In this document: one piece after another, positions 8,897 through 23,800 of the stretch
Layout: every line of letters starts with the position of its first letter
Position numbering within the stretch: the first letter of the stretch is position 1
Origin: an uncultured Eggerthellaceae bacterium
Lineage (GTDB): Bacteria; Actinomycetota; Coriobacteriia; Coriobacteriales; Eggerthellaceae
Assembly (NCBI GenBank): GCA_934648845.1
Contig: CAKUFS010000008.1
Coordinates: 18,733 to 82,732, forward strand
DNA: 64,000 nucleotides
Direction: 5' to 3'
Notes under the pieces: model-generated
Databases searched by the model: none
What the model was told of the DNA's origin: nothing
Seen by the model: the letters and a program-made list of their open reading frames with translations, nothing else
Program-made: the position numbers and the translations under genes

Positions 8897-11800
8897 TTAT
8901 TCGGCGTCGGTTGCTACGGGCTTGGCAGCTTCAGCTTCGGGCTTGGGCTCTGCCTCTACTTCAGGTTCGGTCGCAGCTTCGGGCTTAGCCGCAGGAGCCG
9001 CACCCGTGAGTTCCTTGTCAAGCGCGGCCACGTCATCGGCGAACTTCTTGCGACGAACCGCCGTGCCAATACCGTAAATCAGCGTGAGCAAAATGCCCAG
9101 AAGCATGAGCCAATGCACCCAGCACGAATGACCATCGTGCGTTGCCAGCGGCGTGGGGTTGTCGTCGATGACTTCGGTGCTTACCTTCGTGCTAACCTCA
9201 CTCGTGTCGGTAGCCATTGGCGTGTTGGAGTCACCCGGCGTTGTACCCGTGCCCGTTACCATATTGACCACCGCACCGGCTGCAACGTCTTTCTCCGTCA
9301 CCGTGTACGTGTAGTCGATGTCCTGAGAAGCACCCGGCGCCAAGCGCTCGATTGCCTCAAGCGGCACCAACGTGTCGTTCAAACCGATGTTCGTGAGCTC
9401 AACGTTGCCCGTGTTCGTCACGGTTACGCGGTAGGCAATCTTCTCACCCAGAACGTAGGTTTCACCATTCTCAGGCTTGCTCGTAATAACCTTGTTCACG
9501 TTCACGCCCGATACCGGCGTTACCGTGGTCGTGGTCTCCTGAGCAGGCGTTACCGTGGTCGGGTCGTTCGTCGGGTTATCAGCCGTGCCGGTTACCGCAT
9601 TCACCACGGAACCAGCTGCCATATCCGCAACCGTCACGGTGTACGTAGTGGTAAAGCTACGGGAATCACCCGGCGTCAGCTGATCAATGTTCCAACGGTC
9701 GCCCGTCAGCGAGTCGTCAACCACGATATTCGTCAAAAGCGACGTACCGCTATTCGTTGCGGTGACTGTGTAGGTAATAACATCGCCCGCAACAGCGCCC
9801 GACGTAACGTCAGCGGTCTTCGTAAGAACCAGAGCAGGAATCTGCGTCTCAACAGGAATGATAATGTCATCTTCCCCATCGGGCTCGGGATTCTTCGGGT
9901 CTTCCGTGTCACCCTTCGCCACGGCAACATTCGTCACGTAACCGCGGTTGGAGTCGGCCTGCGTTACCGTGTAATCTTCAGTGAACGTCACGGTCTGCTG
10001 CGGAGCAAGCGTCTGAATGGTCCATTCCTTATCCAGCAGCTCGTCGGTCACCACAACATTACGAATGCTGATGTTGCCATCGTTGTGAGCCGTAATGGTG
10101 TACATAATGACATCGCCCATCTTCACAACGGTGCCCGCCGCAACGTTGGACGTCTTGTTCACCACAAGGTTCGCGTAAGGCTTCGTGGGCGTGACTTTAT
10201 CGGTTGCTGTCCAGCTCATATCGCCGAACTTCGCAGTCACAACGTTCTCAATTTCGCCTGCCAAAAGATCGCTTTCCGTAACAACATGCGTTGCGGTCAC
10301 GGTCTTCTCCTGGCCCGGCGCCAAGTCGAACGTTGTTTCGCTCAGCTCATAGCCTTCCTTCTCTTCCAGCGTAATGGTCTTTGTTTCGTTGTAAATGTTC
10401 TTCACCGTAATGTCGAACGTGATGGTCTTGCCCAAGTCGGTCGCGGCGGTTCCATCAATGCGACCGTCGTGCGTCTTGTTCACCACTTCGTCATCGGGCA
10501 CGTTCTGATCATCAATAACCAGCGCACCGTCAACAATGGCGAACGTAACCTTGGCGAAGTTACCGTTCGTGTTCTCAAAGTCGCTCGCCACAATGCCAAC
10601 GGGATATGTGCCTACCAGCACGCCTTCGGCCGTCCACGCCGCGGTGGGCGTCTCGGCAACAGAAGTGGTCACATCGTAGAGCAGGTTGTTCGCTTCGATG
10701 CTCTTGTAACCAGTAATGCTGTGCTTTGCGGCATCGTAATGAACGGTGTCGCTCTTCTCGGTTACGGTAACCACCACTTCGGCGGCAACCGGCGTGATCT
10801 CCAGTGCGCCATCGACCACGACAAACGCGACTTCGGCGAAGTTGCTGTTCGTGTTGGCGAAGTCTTCGGGCGCAATGCCTACGGGGTACATGCCGGCATT
10901 CGTGCCGGCAGCAGTCCATGCAGCGGTCGGCGTTTCAGCCACGGAGGTCGCCACGTTGTACAGCGGGTTATCAGCCACGATGCTCTTGTAGCCGGTAATG
11001 CTGTGCTCGTTGCTGTCATACTCAACGGTGTCGGACTTCTCGGTCACGGTTACCGTCACCTTGCCAGCAACGGGAGTAATGGTCTGGAAACCATCGGTCA
11101 CCACAAACGTCACAGTGCTGAAGTTCGGGTTCGTGTTGCTGAACTGGTCGGCTGCCAGGCCCATGTCGGTCGTACCGGCATCCGTGCGCGTTGCGGTTGC
11201 CGCGCCCGTGAACTGGATGTTCGCGGTCACGTCGTAGAGCGGCGTGCTTGCGGTGGCAACGTAGCCTTCCACCGTGTGGGCGTTGCCGTCGTACTCGGTG
11301 GTATTGCTGTTGCCCACAATTTCAACCGTGGCTTCAATCGGGTTGATGGTCACAAAGCCATCGGTCACCACGAACGTTACATCCGTGAAGTTGGCGTCCG
11401 TGTTGTAGAACTGGTCGGCAGCCAGGCCCATGTTGGTCGTGCCCGCATCCGTGCGCGTGGCGGTTGCCGCACCGGCAAAGCGGATGGTGTCCACCTTGTA
11501 CAGCGGGGTATCAGCCGTTGCAACATAGCCTTCGGCCGTGTGGACCATACCGTCGTAATCGGTGGTCACGTTATTGCCCACAATGGTCACGGTTGCGGTA
11601 ATCGGATCGATCTTCTGCCAGCCGTCGGTCACCACGAACGTGACGGTGCTGAAATTCGGGTTCGTGTTGCTGAACTGGTCCGCTGCCAGGCCCATGTTCG
11701 TGGTGCCTGCATCCGTGCGCGTGGCGGTTGCCGCGCCCGTGAACTGGATGTTCGCGGTCACGTCGTAGAGCGGCGTGCTTGCGGTGGCAACATAGCCTTC

Positions 11801-14800
11801 CACCGTGTGGGCGTTGCCGTCGTAATCGTTCGTGGCGGTATTGCCAACAACGGTCACGGTAGCGGCAATCGGATCAACCTTCACATAACCATCGGTCACG
11901 TTAAATACAACGGTCTCGAAGTTATCGTTGTTGTTGACGAACATGCCCGAAGTCAGGCCCATGTTCGTGGTGCCGGCATCGGTGCGCGCCGCCGCAGCCG
12001 TACCCGTGAACGTAAAGTCGTTCTCGGTATACAGCGGTGTGTCAATGGAGACGGTGTAACCATCAACCGCATGCTCCTTGCCGTCGTAATCCGCCGTTAC
12101 GGTATTGCCCACGATGGTCACCACGGCGGTTGTCTTGCCAATAGCCTGGAAGCCATCGGTCACCACAAACGTCACGTCGAAGTTGCCGTTCGTGTTGCTG
12201 AACTGGTTGTTCGTCAAGTTCATGTATGTTGTGCCCGCATTAGTGCGGGTCGCGGTCGCCTCGCCCGTGAACTTGATGTTCGCGGCGGTGTCGTACAGGT
12301 CGCTGTCCGCCGTGGCGACGTAGCCCTTAACCGTGTGGGCGTTGCCGTCGTACTCGGCGGTATCGTTGTTGCCCACGATGGTCACGGTTACTGCCAGCGG
12401 ATCGATCTTCATCCAGCCGTCGATCACGTTGAACGCAACGTTCGCGAAGTTGTCGTTCGCGTTGCTAACCTGGTCGGCAGCCAAGCCCATGTCGGTCGTG
12501 CCGGCATTCGTGCGCGCCGCAATGGCGTCGCCCGCGAACGTGAAGTCGTCTGCGGTGTACAGCGGGTTGCTAATGCCCGTTACCTGGTAGCCGGTAATCT
12601 CATGCTCTTCGCCATCGAACGTCTTCGTGTCGGTGTTGCCCACGATGGTCACGGTCACTTCGGCGGCCACCGGCGTAATGGCCTGGAAGCCGTCGGTCAC
12701 GGTGAACGTCACGGTGAAGTTGCCGTTCGTGTTCGCGAATTGCTCGGCAGCAAGGTCCATGTTCGTGGTTCCGGCGTTGGTGCGCGTTGCGGTCGCATCG
12801 CCCGTGAACTTGATGTTCGCGGCGGTGTCGTACAGGTCGCTGTCCGCCGTGGCAACGTAGCCCTCAACCGTGTGGGCGTTGCCGTCGTACTCGGCGGTGT
12901 CGTTGTTGCCCACGATGGCAACCTCAACCGCCAGCGGGTCGATCTTCATCCAGCCATCGGTCACCACGAACTTCACATCGGCGAAGTTCGGGTTCGTGTT
13001 GCTGAACTGGTCTTCTGCCAGACCCATGTTCGTGGTGCCAGCATTGGTGCGCGTTGCGTTCGCTGCACCGGCAAACGTGAAGTCAGCTTCAGTGTACAGC
13101 GGGCTGCTCGTGGTCACGGTGTAACCCGTTGCCGTGTGAGCCGCGCCGTCGAACGTCTTCGTATCGGTGTTGCCCACGATGGTCACAACAACCTGCGCAG
13201 CCACCGGCGTGATGGTCTGGTAGCCGTCGGTCACGATGAACGTCACGGTGCTGAAGTTCGGGTTGTTGTTCGCGAACTGAGCAGCAGCCAAGTTCATATT
13301 CGTTGTACCAATTTCGGTGCGCTCGGCAACCGCCGTACCCGTAAACTCGATATTGGCGTTCACGTCGTAGAGCGCGCTTGCTGCCGTGGCAACGTAGCCC
13401 TCAACCGTGTGGGTGTTGCCATCGTACTCGGTGGTATTGGTGTTGCCAACGATCGTTACCGTTGTCGCAATGGGATTCACCTTCGCGAAACCATCGATCA
13501 CGGTAAACGTTACGTCAAAGTTCGCGTTCGTGTTCGCGAACTGCTCGGCGGCCAGACCCATGCTCGTGGTGCCAGCGTCCGTGCGGGTCGCAGTCGCATC
13601 GCCCGTGAACTGGATGTTCGCGGCGGTGTCGTACAGCGCGCTTGTTGCGGTTGCAACATAACCTGTTGCCGTGTGAACCGTACCGTCATAATCGGCGGTA
13701 ACGCTATTGCCCGTAACAGTTACGATCACCGCCAGCGGCTCGATCTTCATCCAGCCGTCGGTCACCACGAACTTCACGTCGGCAAAGTTCGGGTTCTTGC
13801 TGCTGAACTGGTCTTCTGCTAGACCCATGTAGGTGGTGCCCACCTCAGTGCGCGATGCAGTTGACGTACCCGTGAATGTAATGTCATCCGGAGTATACAG
13901 CGGGTTATCGATACCCACCGCATAACCAGCCGCAATGTGCTCAGTACCGTCGTACGTCTTCGTAATCTTGCTGCCGTTGATGGTCACCGTCACTTCGGCG
14001 GCAACCGGCGTGATGGTCTGGTAACCATCGGTCACGGTGAACGTCACGGTGAAGTTGTCGTTCGCGTTCACGAACTGCTCGGGGGTCAGACCCATGTTCG
14101 TGGTGCCTGCATCCGTGCGCGTCGCGGTTGCCGCGCCCGTGAACTTGATGTTCGCAGCGGTATCGTACAGGTCGCTGTTCGCCGTGGCGACGTAGCCTTC
14201 GACCGTGTGGGCGTTGCCGTCGTATTCGGTCGTGTCGTTGTTGCCCGCGATGGCGACCTCAACCGCCAACGGCGTGATGGTCTGGTAGCCGTCGGTCACG
14301 TTGAACATAACGTTCTTGAAGTTCGCGTTGTTGTTCGTGAACTGGCTGGCAGCCAGGCCCATGTTCGTGGTGCCCGCATCGGTGCGAGCCGCTTCAGCCG
14401 CACCCGTGAACGTAAAGTCGTCCTGCGTGTACAGCCTGCTGGAAATGTTCGTCACCTGGTAGCCGGTCACCGTGTGCTCGGTTCCATCGTACGTGTCCGT
14501 GGCGTGGTTGCCCACGATGGTCACTACCACGTCGATGGCGCCGATGGCCTGGTAGCCGTCAGTCACCACGAACGTCACGTTTGCGAAGTTCGCGCTCGTA
14601 TTTGCGAAATCGGCGGCCGTCATGCCCATGTACGTCGTGCCGTTATCGGTGCGAGCGGCAGTTGCATCACCCGAGAACGCGAAGTCGCCTTCGGTGTACA
14701 GCGGATTGCTGATGTCCGTTACCTGATAGCCGGTGACAATGTGCTCTTCGCCGTCGTAATCGTTCGTGGCGCTGTTGCCCACAATGGTCACCGTCACTTC

Positions 14801-17800
14801 GGCGGCAACCGGCGTGATGGTCTGGAAGCCGTCCGTCACGGTGAACGTCACGGTGAAGTTGTCGTTCGCGTTCACGAACTGCTCGGGGGTCAGGCCCATG
14901 TTCGTGGTGCCTGCATCCGTGCGCGTCGCGGTTGCCGCGCCCGTGAACTTGATGTTCGCAGCGGTATCGTACAGGTCGCTGCTCGCCGTGGCGGTGTAAC
15001 CCTCAACCGTGTGGGCGTTGCCATCGTACTCGGTGACGTCATTCGCACCCTCAACGGTCACTTCAACGGCCAGCGGGTCGATCTTCATCCAGCCGTCGGT
15101 TATCACGAACTTCACGTTCGTAAAGTTCGGGTTCTTGTTGCTGAACTGGTCTTCCGCCAGACCCATATTAGTCGTACCCACATTGGTGCGCTGCGCAGTG
15201 GACGTACCCGTGAATGCAATGTCATCCGGAGTATACAGCGGGTTATCGATGCCCACCGCATAACCAGCCGCAATGTGCTCAGTACCGTCGTACGTCTTCG
15301 TAATCTTGCTGCCATTAATAGTAACGGTCACAGAAATGGGGTTCACCTTCGCGAAACCGTCGGTCACTACGAACGTGACCTTGCTGAAGTTCGCATTCTG
15401 GTTAGCGAACTGATTCGCAGCCAGACCCATGTTGGTCGTGCCCGCGTCCGTGCGCTCGGCAGTCGCCGTGCCCGTGAACAGAATGTCAGCGTTCACGTCG
15501 TACAGCGCACTTGCAGCCGTGGCCGCATAACCCGTAGCCGTGTGAACTTCGCCATCGTAATCCGTCGTCACGGTGTTGCCCACAATAGTAACGGTCGTCT
15601 CAATGGGATTCACTTTCACGAAGCCGTCGGTCACTACGAACGTTACGTTCTTGAAGTTCGGATTCGTATTCGTAAACTGGCTGGCAGCCAGGCCCATATT
15701 CGTGGTACCTGCATCGGTACGCGCGGCAGATGCCGTGCCCGCGAACGTGAAGTCGGTAGCCACGTTGTACAAATCGGTGTTTGCTTCGGCCACATAACCC
15801 GTAGCCGCGTGAACCTCACCATTGTAATCAGCCGTCACGGCATTGCCCATAATCGTGACAACAGCATCGATCTTTTCAATCTTCTGGAAGCCGTCGGTCA
15901 CCACAAACGTAACGGTGAAATTATCGTTTCCGTTCGTGAACTGGGCAGAAGTGAGACCCATGTTCGTGGTGCCCGCATCCGTGCGCGCCGCAGTTGCCGC
16001 GCCCGTGAACTGGATGTTCGCGACGGTATCGTACAGCGAGCTGTCCGCCGTGGCGGTGTAGCCCTCAACCGTGTGGGCTTCGCCGTCGTATTCGGTGGTG
16101 TTGCTGTTGCCCGCAATGTTCACGGTCACCGCCAGCGGATCGATCTTAACCCAGCCGTCGGTCACTACGAACTTCACCTTCGCAAAGTTCGGGTTCACGT
16201 TGCTGAACTGGCCTTCTGCCAGACCCATGTAGGTCGTACCCACATCGGTGCGCTGCGCCATCGCAGTGCCCGTGAACGTAAAGTCAGCGTCGGTATACAG
16301 TGGGTTATCAATGCCCACCGTATAGCCGGTTGCACGGTGAGCCTCGCCGTCATAAGTCGTTGTGACCTTGTTGCCGTCAATGGTCACCATCACTTCGGCA
16401 GCCACCGGCGTGATGGTCTGGAAGCCGTCGGTCACGTTGAACGTCACATCGAAGTTGCCATTCGTGTTGCTGAACTGGTCGGCTGCCAGGCCCATATTCG
16501 TGGTGCCCGCATCGGTGCGGGTCGCGGTCGCTGTGCCCGTAAACTGGACGTTCGCGGCGGTATCGTACAGCGCGCTTGTTGCCTCTGCAACGTAGCCTTC
16601 CACCGTGTGGGCGTTGCCGTCGTATTCGGTCGTGTCGCTGTTGCCCACAACGTTTACGGTTACTGCCAGCGGATCGACGGTCTGGTAACCATCGGTCACT
16701 ACAAACGTTACGTTCTTAAAGTTCTCGTTCTTGTTCGTGAAGTCGTCAGCCTTCAAGCCCATGGGCGTCATGCCCGCATCGGTGCGCGCGGCAGTTGCCG
16801 TGCCGGCAAACGTGAAGTCTGCTTCGGTGTACAGCGTATTAGAAATGTTCGTAACCTGGTAGCCGGTCACCGTATGCTCGGTTCCATCGTACGTCTTCGT
16901 GTCGCTGTTGCCCACGATGGTCACTACCACGTCGATAGCACCGATAGCCTGGAAGCCGTCGGTCACGATGAACGTTACGTTCGCAAAGTTCGCACTCTTG
17001 TTCGCGAAGTCGGCAGCCGTCATGCCCATGTACGTTGTGCCATTTTCGGTACGCGTAGCGGTCGCATCGCCCGAGAACGCGAAGTCGCCTTCGGTGTACA
17101 GCGGGTTGCTCGTAGTCACGGTGTAGCCCGTCACGGTATGCGGCGCACCGTCGTATTCGGTGGTGTCGCTGTTGCCCACAATGTTCACGGTCACTTCAGC
17201 GGCAACGGGCGTAATGGTCTGGAAGCCGTCGATCACGATGAACGTCACGTCGAAGTTTGCATTCGCGTTCTCGAACTGCTCAACGGCCAGCCCCATGTTC
17301 GTGGTGCCGGCATCGGTGCGCGTCGCAGTCGCCTGGCCCGTGAACGCCACGTTCTCGTCAACGTTGTACAGAGCGCTGTCGGCCGTGGCGGCGTAACCCT
17401 CAACTGTGTGGGCGTTTCCATCGTACTCAGTCGTGTCATTCGCGCCAACAATGGTCACTTCAACGTCCAGCGGATTGATCTTTATCCAGCCATCAGTCAC
17501 CACGAACTTCACGTTTGCAAAGTTCGGATTCGTGTTAGCGAACTGGTCGGCCGTCATGCCCATATCCATGGTGCCAACATCGAAACGCGTCGCCATCGCC
17601 ATGCCCGAGAACGTAAAGTCGGCATCGGTATACAGCGGGTTGTCGATGCTCACCCAGTAGCCATTCGCTGTATGAGCGTTTCCATCGTACGTCTTCGTAA
17701 TCTGGTTGCCGTTAATGGTCACCGTTACCTGATCGGTCACCGGCGTGATCTTCTGGAAACCGTCGGTCACCTTGAACGTAACGCGGCTGAAGTTCTTGTT

Positions 17801-20800
17801 GTTGTTCGCGAATTGACCTGCGGCAAGACCCATGTCGGTCGTACCAACTTCGGTACGCGTTGCAGTCGCCGTGCCCGTAAACGTGAAGTCTGCTTCGGTA
17901 TACAGGTCGTTGGAAATATCCACAGTATAGCCCGTCACGGTATGAGCGTTGCCGTCATAAACATCCGTGGCGTGGTTGCCCGTGATGGTCACCACAACTT
18001 CGGCGGCAGCGGGCGTGATCTTCTGGAAGCCGTCGGTCACTACGAACGTCACGTTCGTAAAGTTCGTCGTATCGGTATTCGCGAATTGTCCCGCATTCAA
18101 GCCCATAAACGTCGTGCCTTCATCGGTACGCGAGGCCGTGGCATCGCCCGTGAACGTGAATTTGCTCTCGTTATACGCAGCGTTAGTAATGCTCGTCACC
18201 TGGTAACCGGTTACCGTGTGCTCGGTGCCGTCGTATTCGTCCGTGTCGCTGTTGCCCACAACGGTCACGGTCACTTCCTCGGTCACCGGGTCAATCACCA
18301 ACGCACCATCGTGAATCACAAAACGCACGTTCGGGAAGGTCTCAGTCGCATTATTCGTGAAGTCATCAGCGGAAACGCCAACAGGATACGTACCCGCATC
18401 GGTGCCCTTCGCGGTCCATGCAGCCGTTTCGGTTGCGGTAAACATGTCAGCCGTGTACAGCGGGTTGCTGATGGTCGTCTTTGTGGCATCGTACCCTGCC
18501 ACCGTGTGCTCGGTGCCGTCGTACGTAACGGTGCGCGCGTTCTCGTAGATGTCAACAATAACCTCGGCGGCAACCGGCGTGATGGTCTGGAAGCCATCAG
18601 CCACAACGGTAAACGTCACGTTGAAGTTGTGCGTATCATCGGATGCAAACTGATCAGCTGCAAGACCCATGTACGTCGTACCAACTTCGGTACGCGTTGC
18701 GGTAGCGGTGCCCGTGAAGGAAATCAGATCCTCGGTGAACAGACCATTATTAATAGTAGTAGTGTAGCCCGTTACAGTATGGGCGTTGCCATCGAACTCG
18801 TTCGTGGCACTCTTGCCCGTAATTTCAACGGTCACGTCAAGCGGCGTGATTTCCAGCGCGCCATCGGTCACGGAAGAAACAATGTAATTGCCCGTAGCAT
18901 CAACCGTGCCTACCGTGCCCGCAGCAAACTGCGCAGGATACGTTCCCACGGCAGTGCCCGCAGCACCAACGGTAATGTTGAACTGAGCATCGGCAGGAGC
19001 ACCGGTGAAACCGGCAACGTTCTGAACAGCGCCGTTGTACGTCTTCGTGTCGGAATTCGCCGTAAGATCAACATTCTTATAATAGTAGACGTTGATCACA
19101 TTTCCGCTTACCGCAATGGTGATATCGCCACTGTTGTTCTTGTACGTGTAGCCTGCAATCGCCTTCTGCTTATCGGCCGGCAAGGAAACCGTTGCGCCGA
19201 ACGTTTGACCAGTAACCGTTTCATCAGCGGCAATGGTCGTGGACGTATCGCCCGCCCAGTAATACTTCACCGTGTAGCTCAGGTCGGTGCGCAGGTCGTA
19301 GTAGCAGTTGATGACGTACGCCTCTTCGCCCGCAGCTTGCGTGCTATTCGTGTAAGAGTTCGGGAAGACGTCAATCGTCACGGCAGCGCCGCCGTTCATC
19401 GCCTCGGTAGAGGTAGCGTAAACGTAGCCTTCGTACTTGTTCTTGTCCAAGCTTTCAGTCACGTTGATGGTAGCAGGCGTCAAAATCTGCTGCTCATCAG
19501 AGGTCTTCTTCGCAACTGCGTCTGCAATCACTTCTTCGTATGCACCTGCGGCGTTCTGCTTGAAGTAGTGAATCTCGTAAGCAACAACGTGCTTGTCGCC
19601 ACTCAGCTTGAAGTTCGCGTAGTACGTTGCGGCTTCGTAAATGCCCTGGGCATTCTTCTCAGGCACGAACAGGTTGTCAGTACCAACCTTGTTCTGACCT
19701 GCGGCATCGGTGCTCCAGTAATCAAACACGTAACCCGTGCTTGCCGTTGCAGTGGAGCCCTTCGCCGTGCCCGTAGCAGGAGCAACCTGCTCGGAAGCGG
19801 TGCTTACCGTACCGCCCGTGTTCGCAACATAATTAATAGTAACGTTAGCGTCTTCAACGTAGTATACCTTGAAAACGTTGCCTTCAGAAGAAGCAGCGTT
19901 CGCAGCCAGCGTTAAATCGTAGCTGCCAAACGGCACGTCAATGTCGGTGGCGCCATTAAGCGTCAGCTTCTCGAAGTGGTATCCAGGGAACTTACTGCTC
20001 GTGGCAACTTCGCCAGCACCAGCGCCTTCCTTGACAGTCAGGCTTGTAGCATCGCCAATCCAAGCTTCGCCGCCATAGACAACAGGCGAAGTCTGAGCAA
20101 GCACGCCGTTCTTGTAATATTCAACGGTGTAGCCAAGACGATGCGTCTGCGTGTCATCCTTGACAAACTTGGCCGTGAACTCGGTGTTCTCGTAAACCTT
20201 CTTGCCGCCGTCCATTGCATAGTTCAGCTGCGGCTCAACCATAGCCGGCGTGAGCACTTCGGCGTTCGTCACGAACGTAGCGCCCTTGTACCAGCCTTCA
20301 AACTTGTAGCCCAAATCGGCAACAGCTGTTGCGCCCGTAATGCCATCGGTGGACAAGACGAACAGGCCCTTGTCGCCCGAAGTGTTCGAAACAGTACCGT
20401 TACCTGCGGAAACGTAAGTCACGTCGTATTTCTTTTCGGACCACTGAGCAACATACGTCGCATCGCCCGTGTACTTCAACGCTTCAACTTCAGCCGTGGT
20501 CATAACGGTTCCGTTAGGAGCCAGCCAACCCGTGAACAGGTAGCCCGGACGCACCGGATCGGCGCCGAACTGCGGATAATCATCACCTGCAATGCCGTAA
20601 CCCACTACATCGGGGAACACAACTTCGTTCTCCACGCCGTCAACGTACTTCACGGTGTTGACCTGGATAGATCCGTTCAAGTGATACACATTCGGCATAT
20701 CGAAGTAACCGAAGGCGCCTTCGTCAACCATGAACTGCTCCCACGCAATCTTATCAAGGCCGTTAAAGCCTGCGTTTGCGGGGAACTTATTCAGTTTTGC

Positions 20801-23800
20801 AGCATCGAATTTGATGCCCGTCAGGTATGCCGCATCGGGAGCATCCTTCACCACCGTGCCAGCAGCATATTCAGATGCAGGTTTGTCTGCGGAAATGGCT
20901 TCGTAACCCAGCGTGTACCAACCGTTAGCATCGGCAGCAGCCGTCAGACCGAAGCGCTGTGCCAGCGCATCGTTTGCAACAACGGTGCCATCCGTGTCAA
21001 CGAAGCGCACGAATGCATAAGCATTGTCCTGCCAATTTGCTTTCAGCGTTAGGTGGCCAATGGTCTTGTAGCCGTTGACTTCGCCCAGCACCAGGTCCTT
21101 CTGCGGATTACCCTCAAGCGTGTCGCTCGGCGTGTCACTATCGTGCACGTACGTGCCCTCGGTCAGCGTCCAGCCCGCAAACGTCCTGCCCGTGCTTTCC
21201 GGATTCGGAATAGCAACGGTGTTCGTGCCGGAAACCTGGCTGATGGTATACGTCTCGGGAGCAGTCACGCCTTCAGCAAAGGCGCCGCCCTGCAAGTCGT
21301 ACGTAATGGTATACGGAGCCAAAATCAGCTCGAATACAGCGTTCTGACCAGGCTCAACCTTCACGAACGTCGATTTCAACGTGTAGCCGTTCATGGCAAT
21401 CCAGCGCTGCGCTTCCTCGTTGGGATACACGCTGAACGCAACGTCCGACTTGCAATCATACGGCGCACCGTTGTTCTCAACGAACACGGTCGTACCGTTA
21501 TAAACGTAAGATACGGTGTATTTCAAATCATCAAGCGTCATGTAGCGGAACGTCACCACGTTATCCGCCGCAACCGCAGACAGATTCAAGAACTGAGAAG
21601 CGCCGCTTGCGCACAAGTAGCCTTCGTAGCCCGCTGCAGTCAATGCTTCATCGGTGAGCTTGACAACCTTCACGTCCTGGCCAATAGTGCCACGCGCCTC
21701 AACCGAGGAAATCTCGGTCTCCACGCCATTGCGCACTGCAACGTGCTTAACGGTATAGGCGACCTTCGTGCTCTTTGCCCAGCCAGCGTAAATCGTGATG
21801 TCGGCATCAATAGGACGATTCTGGTCGAATTTCACCGTGCAATTTTCATCGGTGTACCAACCCGTGAAATCATAACCCGGGTTGTGGTTTTCCAGTTCCT
21901 CTTCGGAGGGAAGCAGCGATGCATCAACCGGCTGACCCTTTGTCACCTGGACAACTTGCGGTTCACCAGCACCTTCGTAATTCAGATGAATGGTTGTATT
22001 CTTTGTGGGCAATACCCACTTAGCATACAGAGCAACATCGTTCGAAGGCATCGTGGCAAACGAATAGGGATCGCCAACGCAATTCGCATTATCGTACCAA
22101 CCAGTAAACGTTGCCTCGGGATCCGCGCTTGCAGGACGCGAAGGCGTGTAATTCTGAGAAGAAATGTTTGCACCGAATTTAACCGATACGGTGTTCTCGG
22201 GCGTGCTGTTATCCCCGTTGTAGAACTTCAAATTAGCGCTGTTGCGCGTGTAGTAGAAATTGTAGACCTCAGAATAATTCGTGCCATCAATGGTTACATT
22301 CGATTGATTGACATTGGGAACAGCGCTTCCATCAGCCTGAATAGCGCCATTGGGTTTGGAAGGATTGCTCCCTGAACCAACCAACGTGAAACCATTAAGC
22401 GTCTTTGCTCTCAGGCTGTCCGATAGATTGATAGGCTGGCAATACTCTTCGCTCGGAACATAAACGTTGCCGTTGTCGGCGTCTTGCAGCCAGTAACGGA
22501 CATACTTCGTAGTAAGGCGATTTTCCCAGCTCGCATACGCCTGGATATTGTTTGCGCTGTTTGCACCATCCAGGATATCTTCCGTTACATAAACAATCTT
22601 GGACGCATAGGCGCTGCTCCACCCGTTGGCGTTCCAAGTGAAGAATTTGCTATTCCCAACAGCAGGGATATGCGCAGACGTTGGCCATTGCGTGCCGATG
22701 TTTTGTCCCAACTTGACAGTGAAGTGGTACTGATTATCCAGGCTGTCGCTATTGGAATAGCTGTTGCCGCCAATATTCATCTTGGCATTGCTTTTATTTA
22801 AGTTGAAGTAAATAGTGTATTCGGTCAAATTGTAGTAGCCGTATACAATAGTCGAACCATCGGCTGCAATCGTTGCTGTATCGCCCGACGCGTATGTGTA
22901 ATACTTCACAGTTCCGTTCGACGGCGCAGAGACGGTCGAACCCACAATACCCGTTCCCTCTTTCGAGGTGAAATAGGAATACGTGGAGTTATTGTTCTCG
23001 TCAAGCGTCTCTTTCAAATAGACAATGTTGTATTTCGCATTGCTTGCAGTCCACTTGGCGTAAACTACCGCATCGGCCGTAAGCGTCAGTTTTTCAGGAG
23101 CCGGCGTAGTGCAAGCCTCATCCAAGAACCAGCCGCCAAAAACGTAGCCGGTCTTGGTAGGCGCGGGGTTGAATGTAGACGTTGCGGTATAGCACGCATC
23201 GTTATGCGTGTGCTCCGCTTTGGTGCAGGTCAAATCCCACCGCCAATAGCGCGACATGAAGCCATAATGCTGCGTCGATGTATAGCACCCAATTGTCTTG
23301 TTCTTGTTCTTGTCAGCATCTTGCGTGGGCACAGCCGTGTGCTGGTGCACTTCCTTCGTGCAGGTCAGCGCCGTAGACGGTGATTCAGAGAACACCGTTA
23401 CTTCTTGCTCGTACACACCCGACTTCGGCTCAATGTACGAACCGCCATTCGTGTTGTACTTCAGCGTGTACGTGTTGCGATCGTAGGCGCCTTCAATAAC
23501 CGTAGAAGCATCGGCCTTGATAACCTGATCCAGGAAGCCCGTTGCGGTGAATCCTTCTTTTTGCTCGGGGTTAAACGACGCAATGTCGCCCACGCGACCG
23601 TTGACGACCGTTTCCTTGATATCGTATTTATCCGCACCCGTAGCGTTAAGCTTTTCGGTCTTCTCGATAACGCGGTACGTGGTTTCCTTGCCCTGAATAA
23701 TCAAGTTGATGCTAATCTGCTCGGTGCTGGGCAAATTCGCAATAGCAATCTGCTGGTTATCAGTAATAGTAATACCGTATTGTGCCTGGTCGGTAGCGCT

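Noticed and set aside
10510..19080. CRISPR-like array
   Set aside because: Units are about 270 bp, in frame and coding, with no short direct repeats and spacers.
9113..19915. Very long open frames (over 1,500 and 1,900 codons) on the plus strand opposite the giant gene
   Set aside because: They are exact antisense of the repeat array; the biased codons of repeated modules leave that frame free of stops. No ribosome sites, no domain logic, and the encoded sequence is Arg/His/Val-rich nonsense repeated with the module period.
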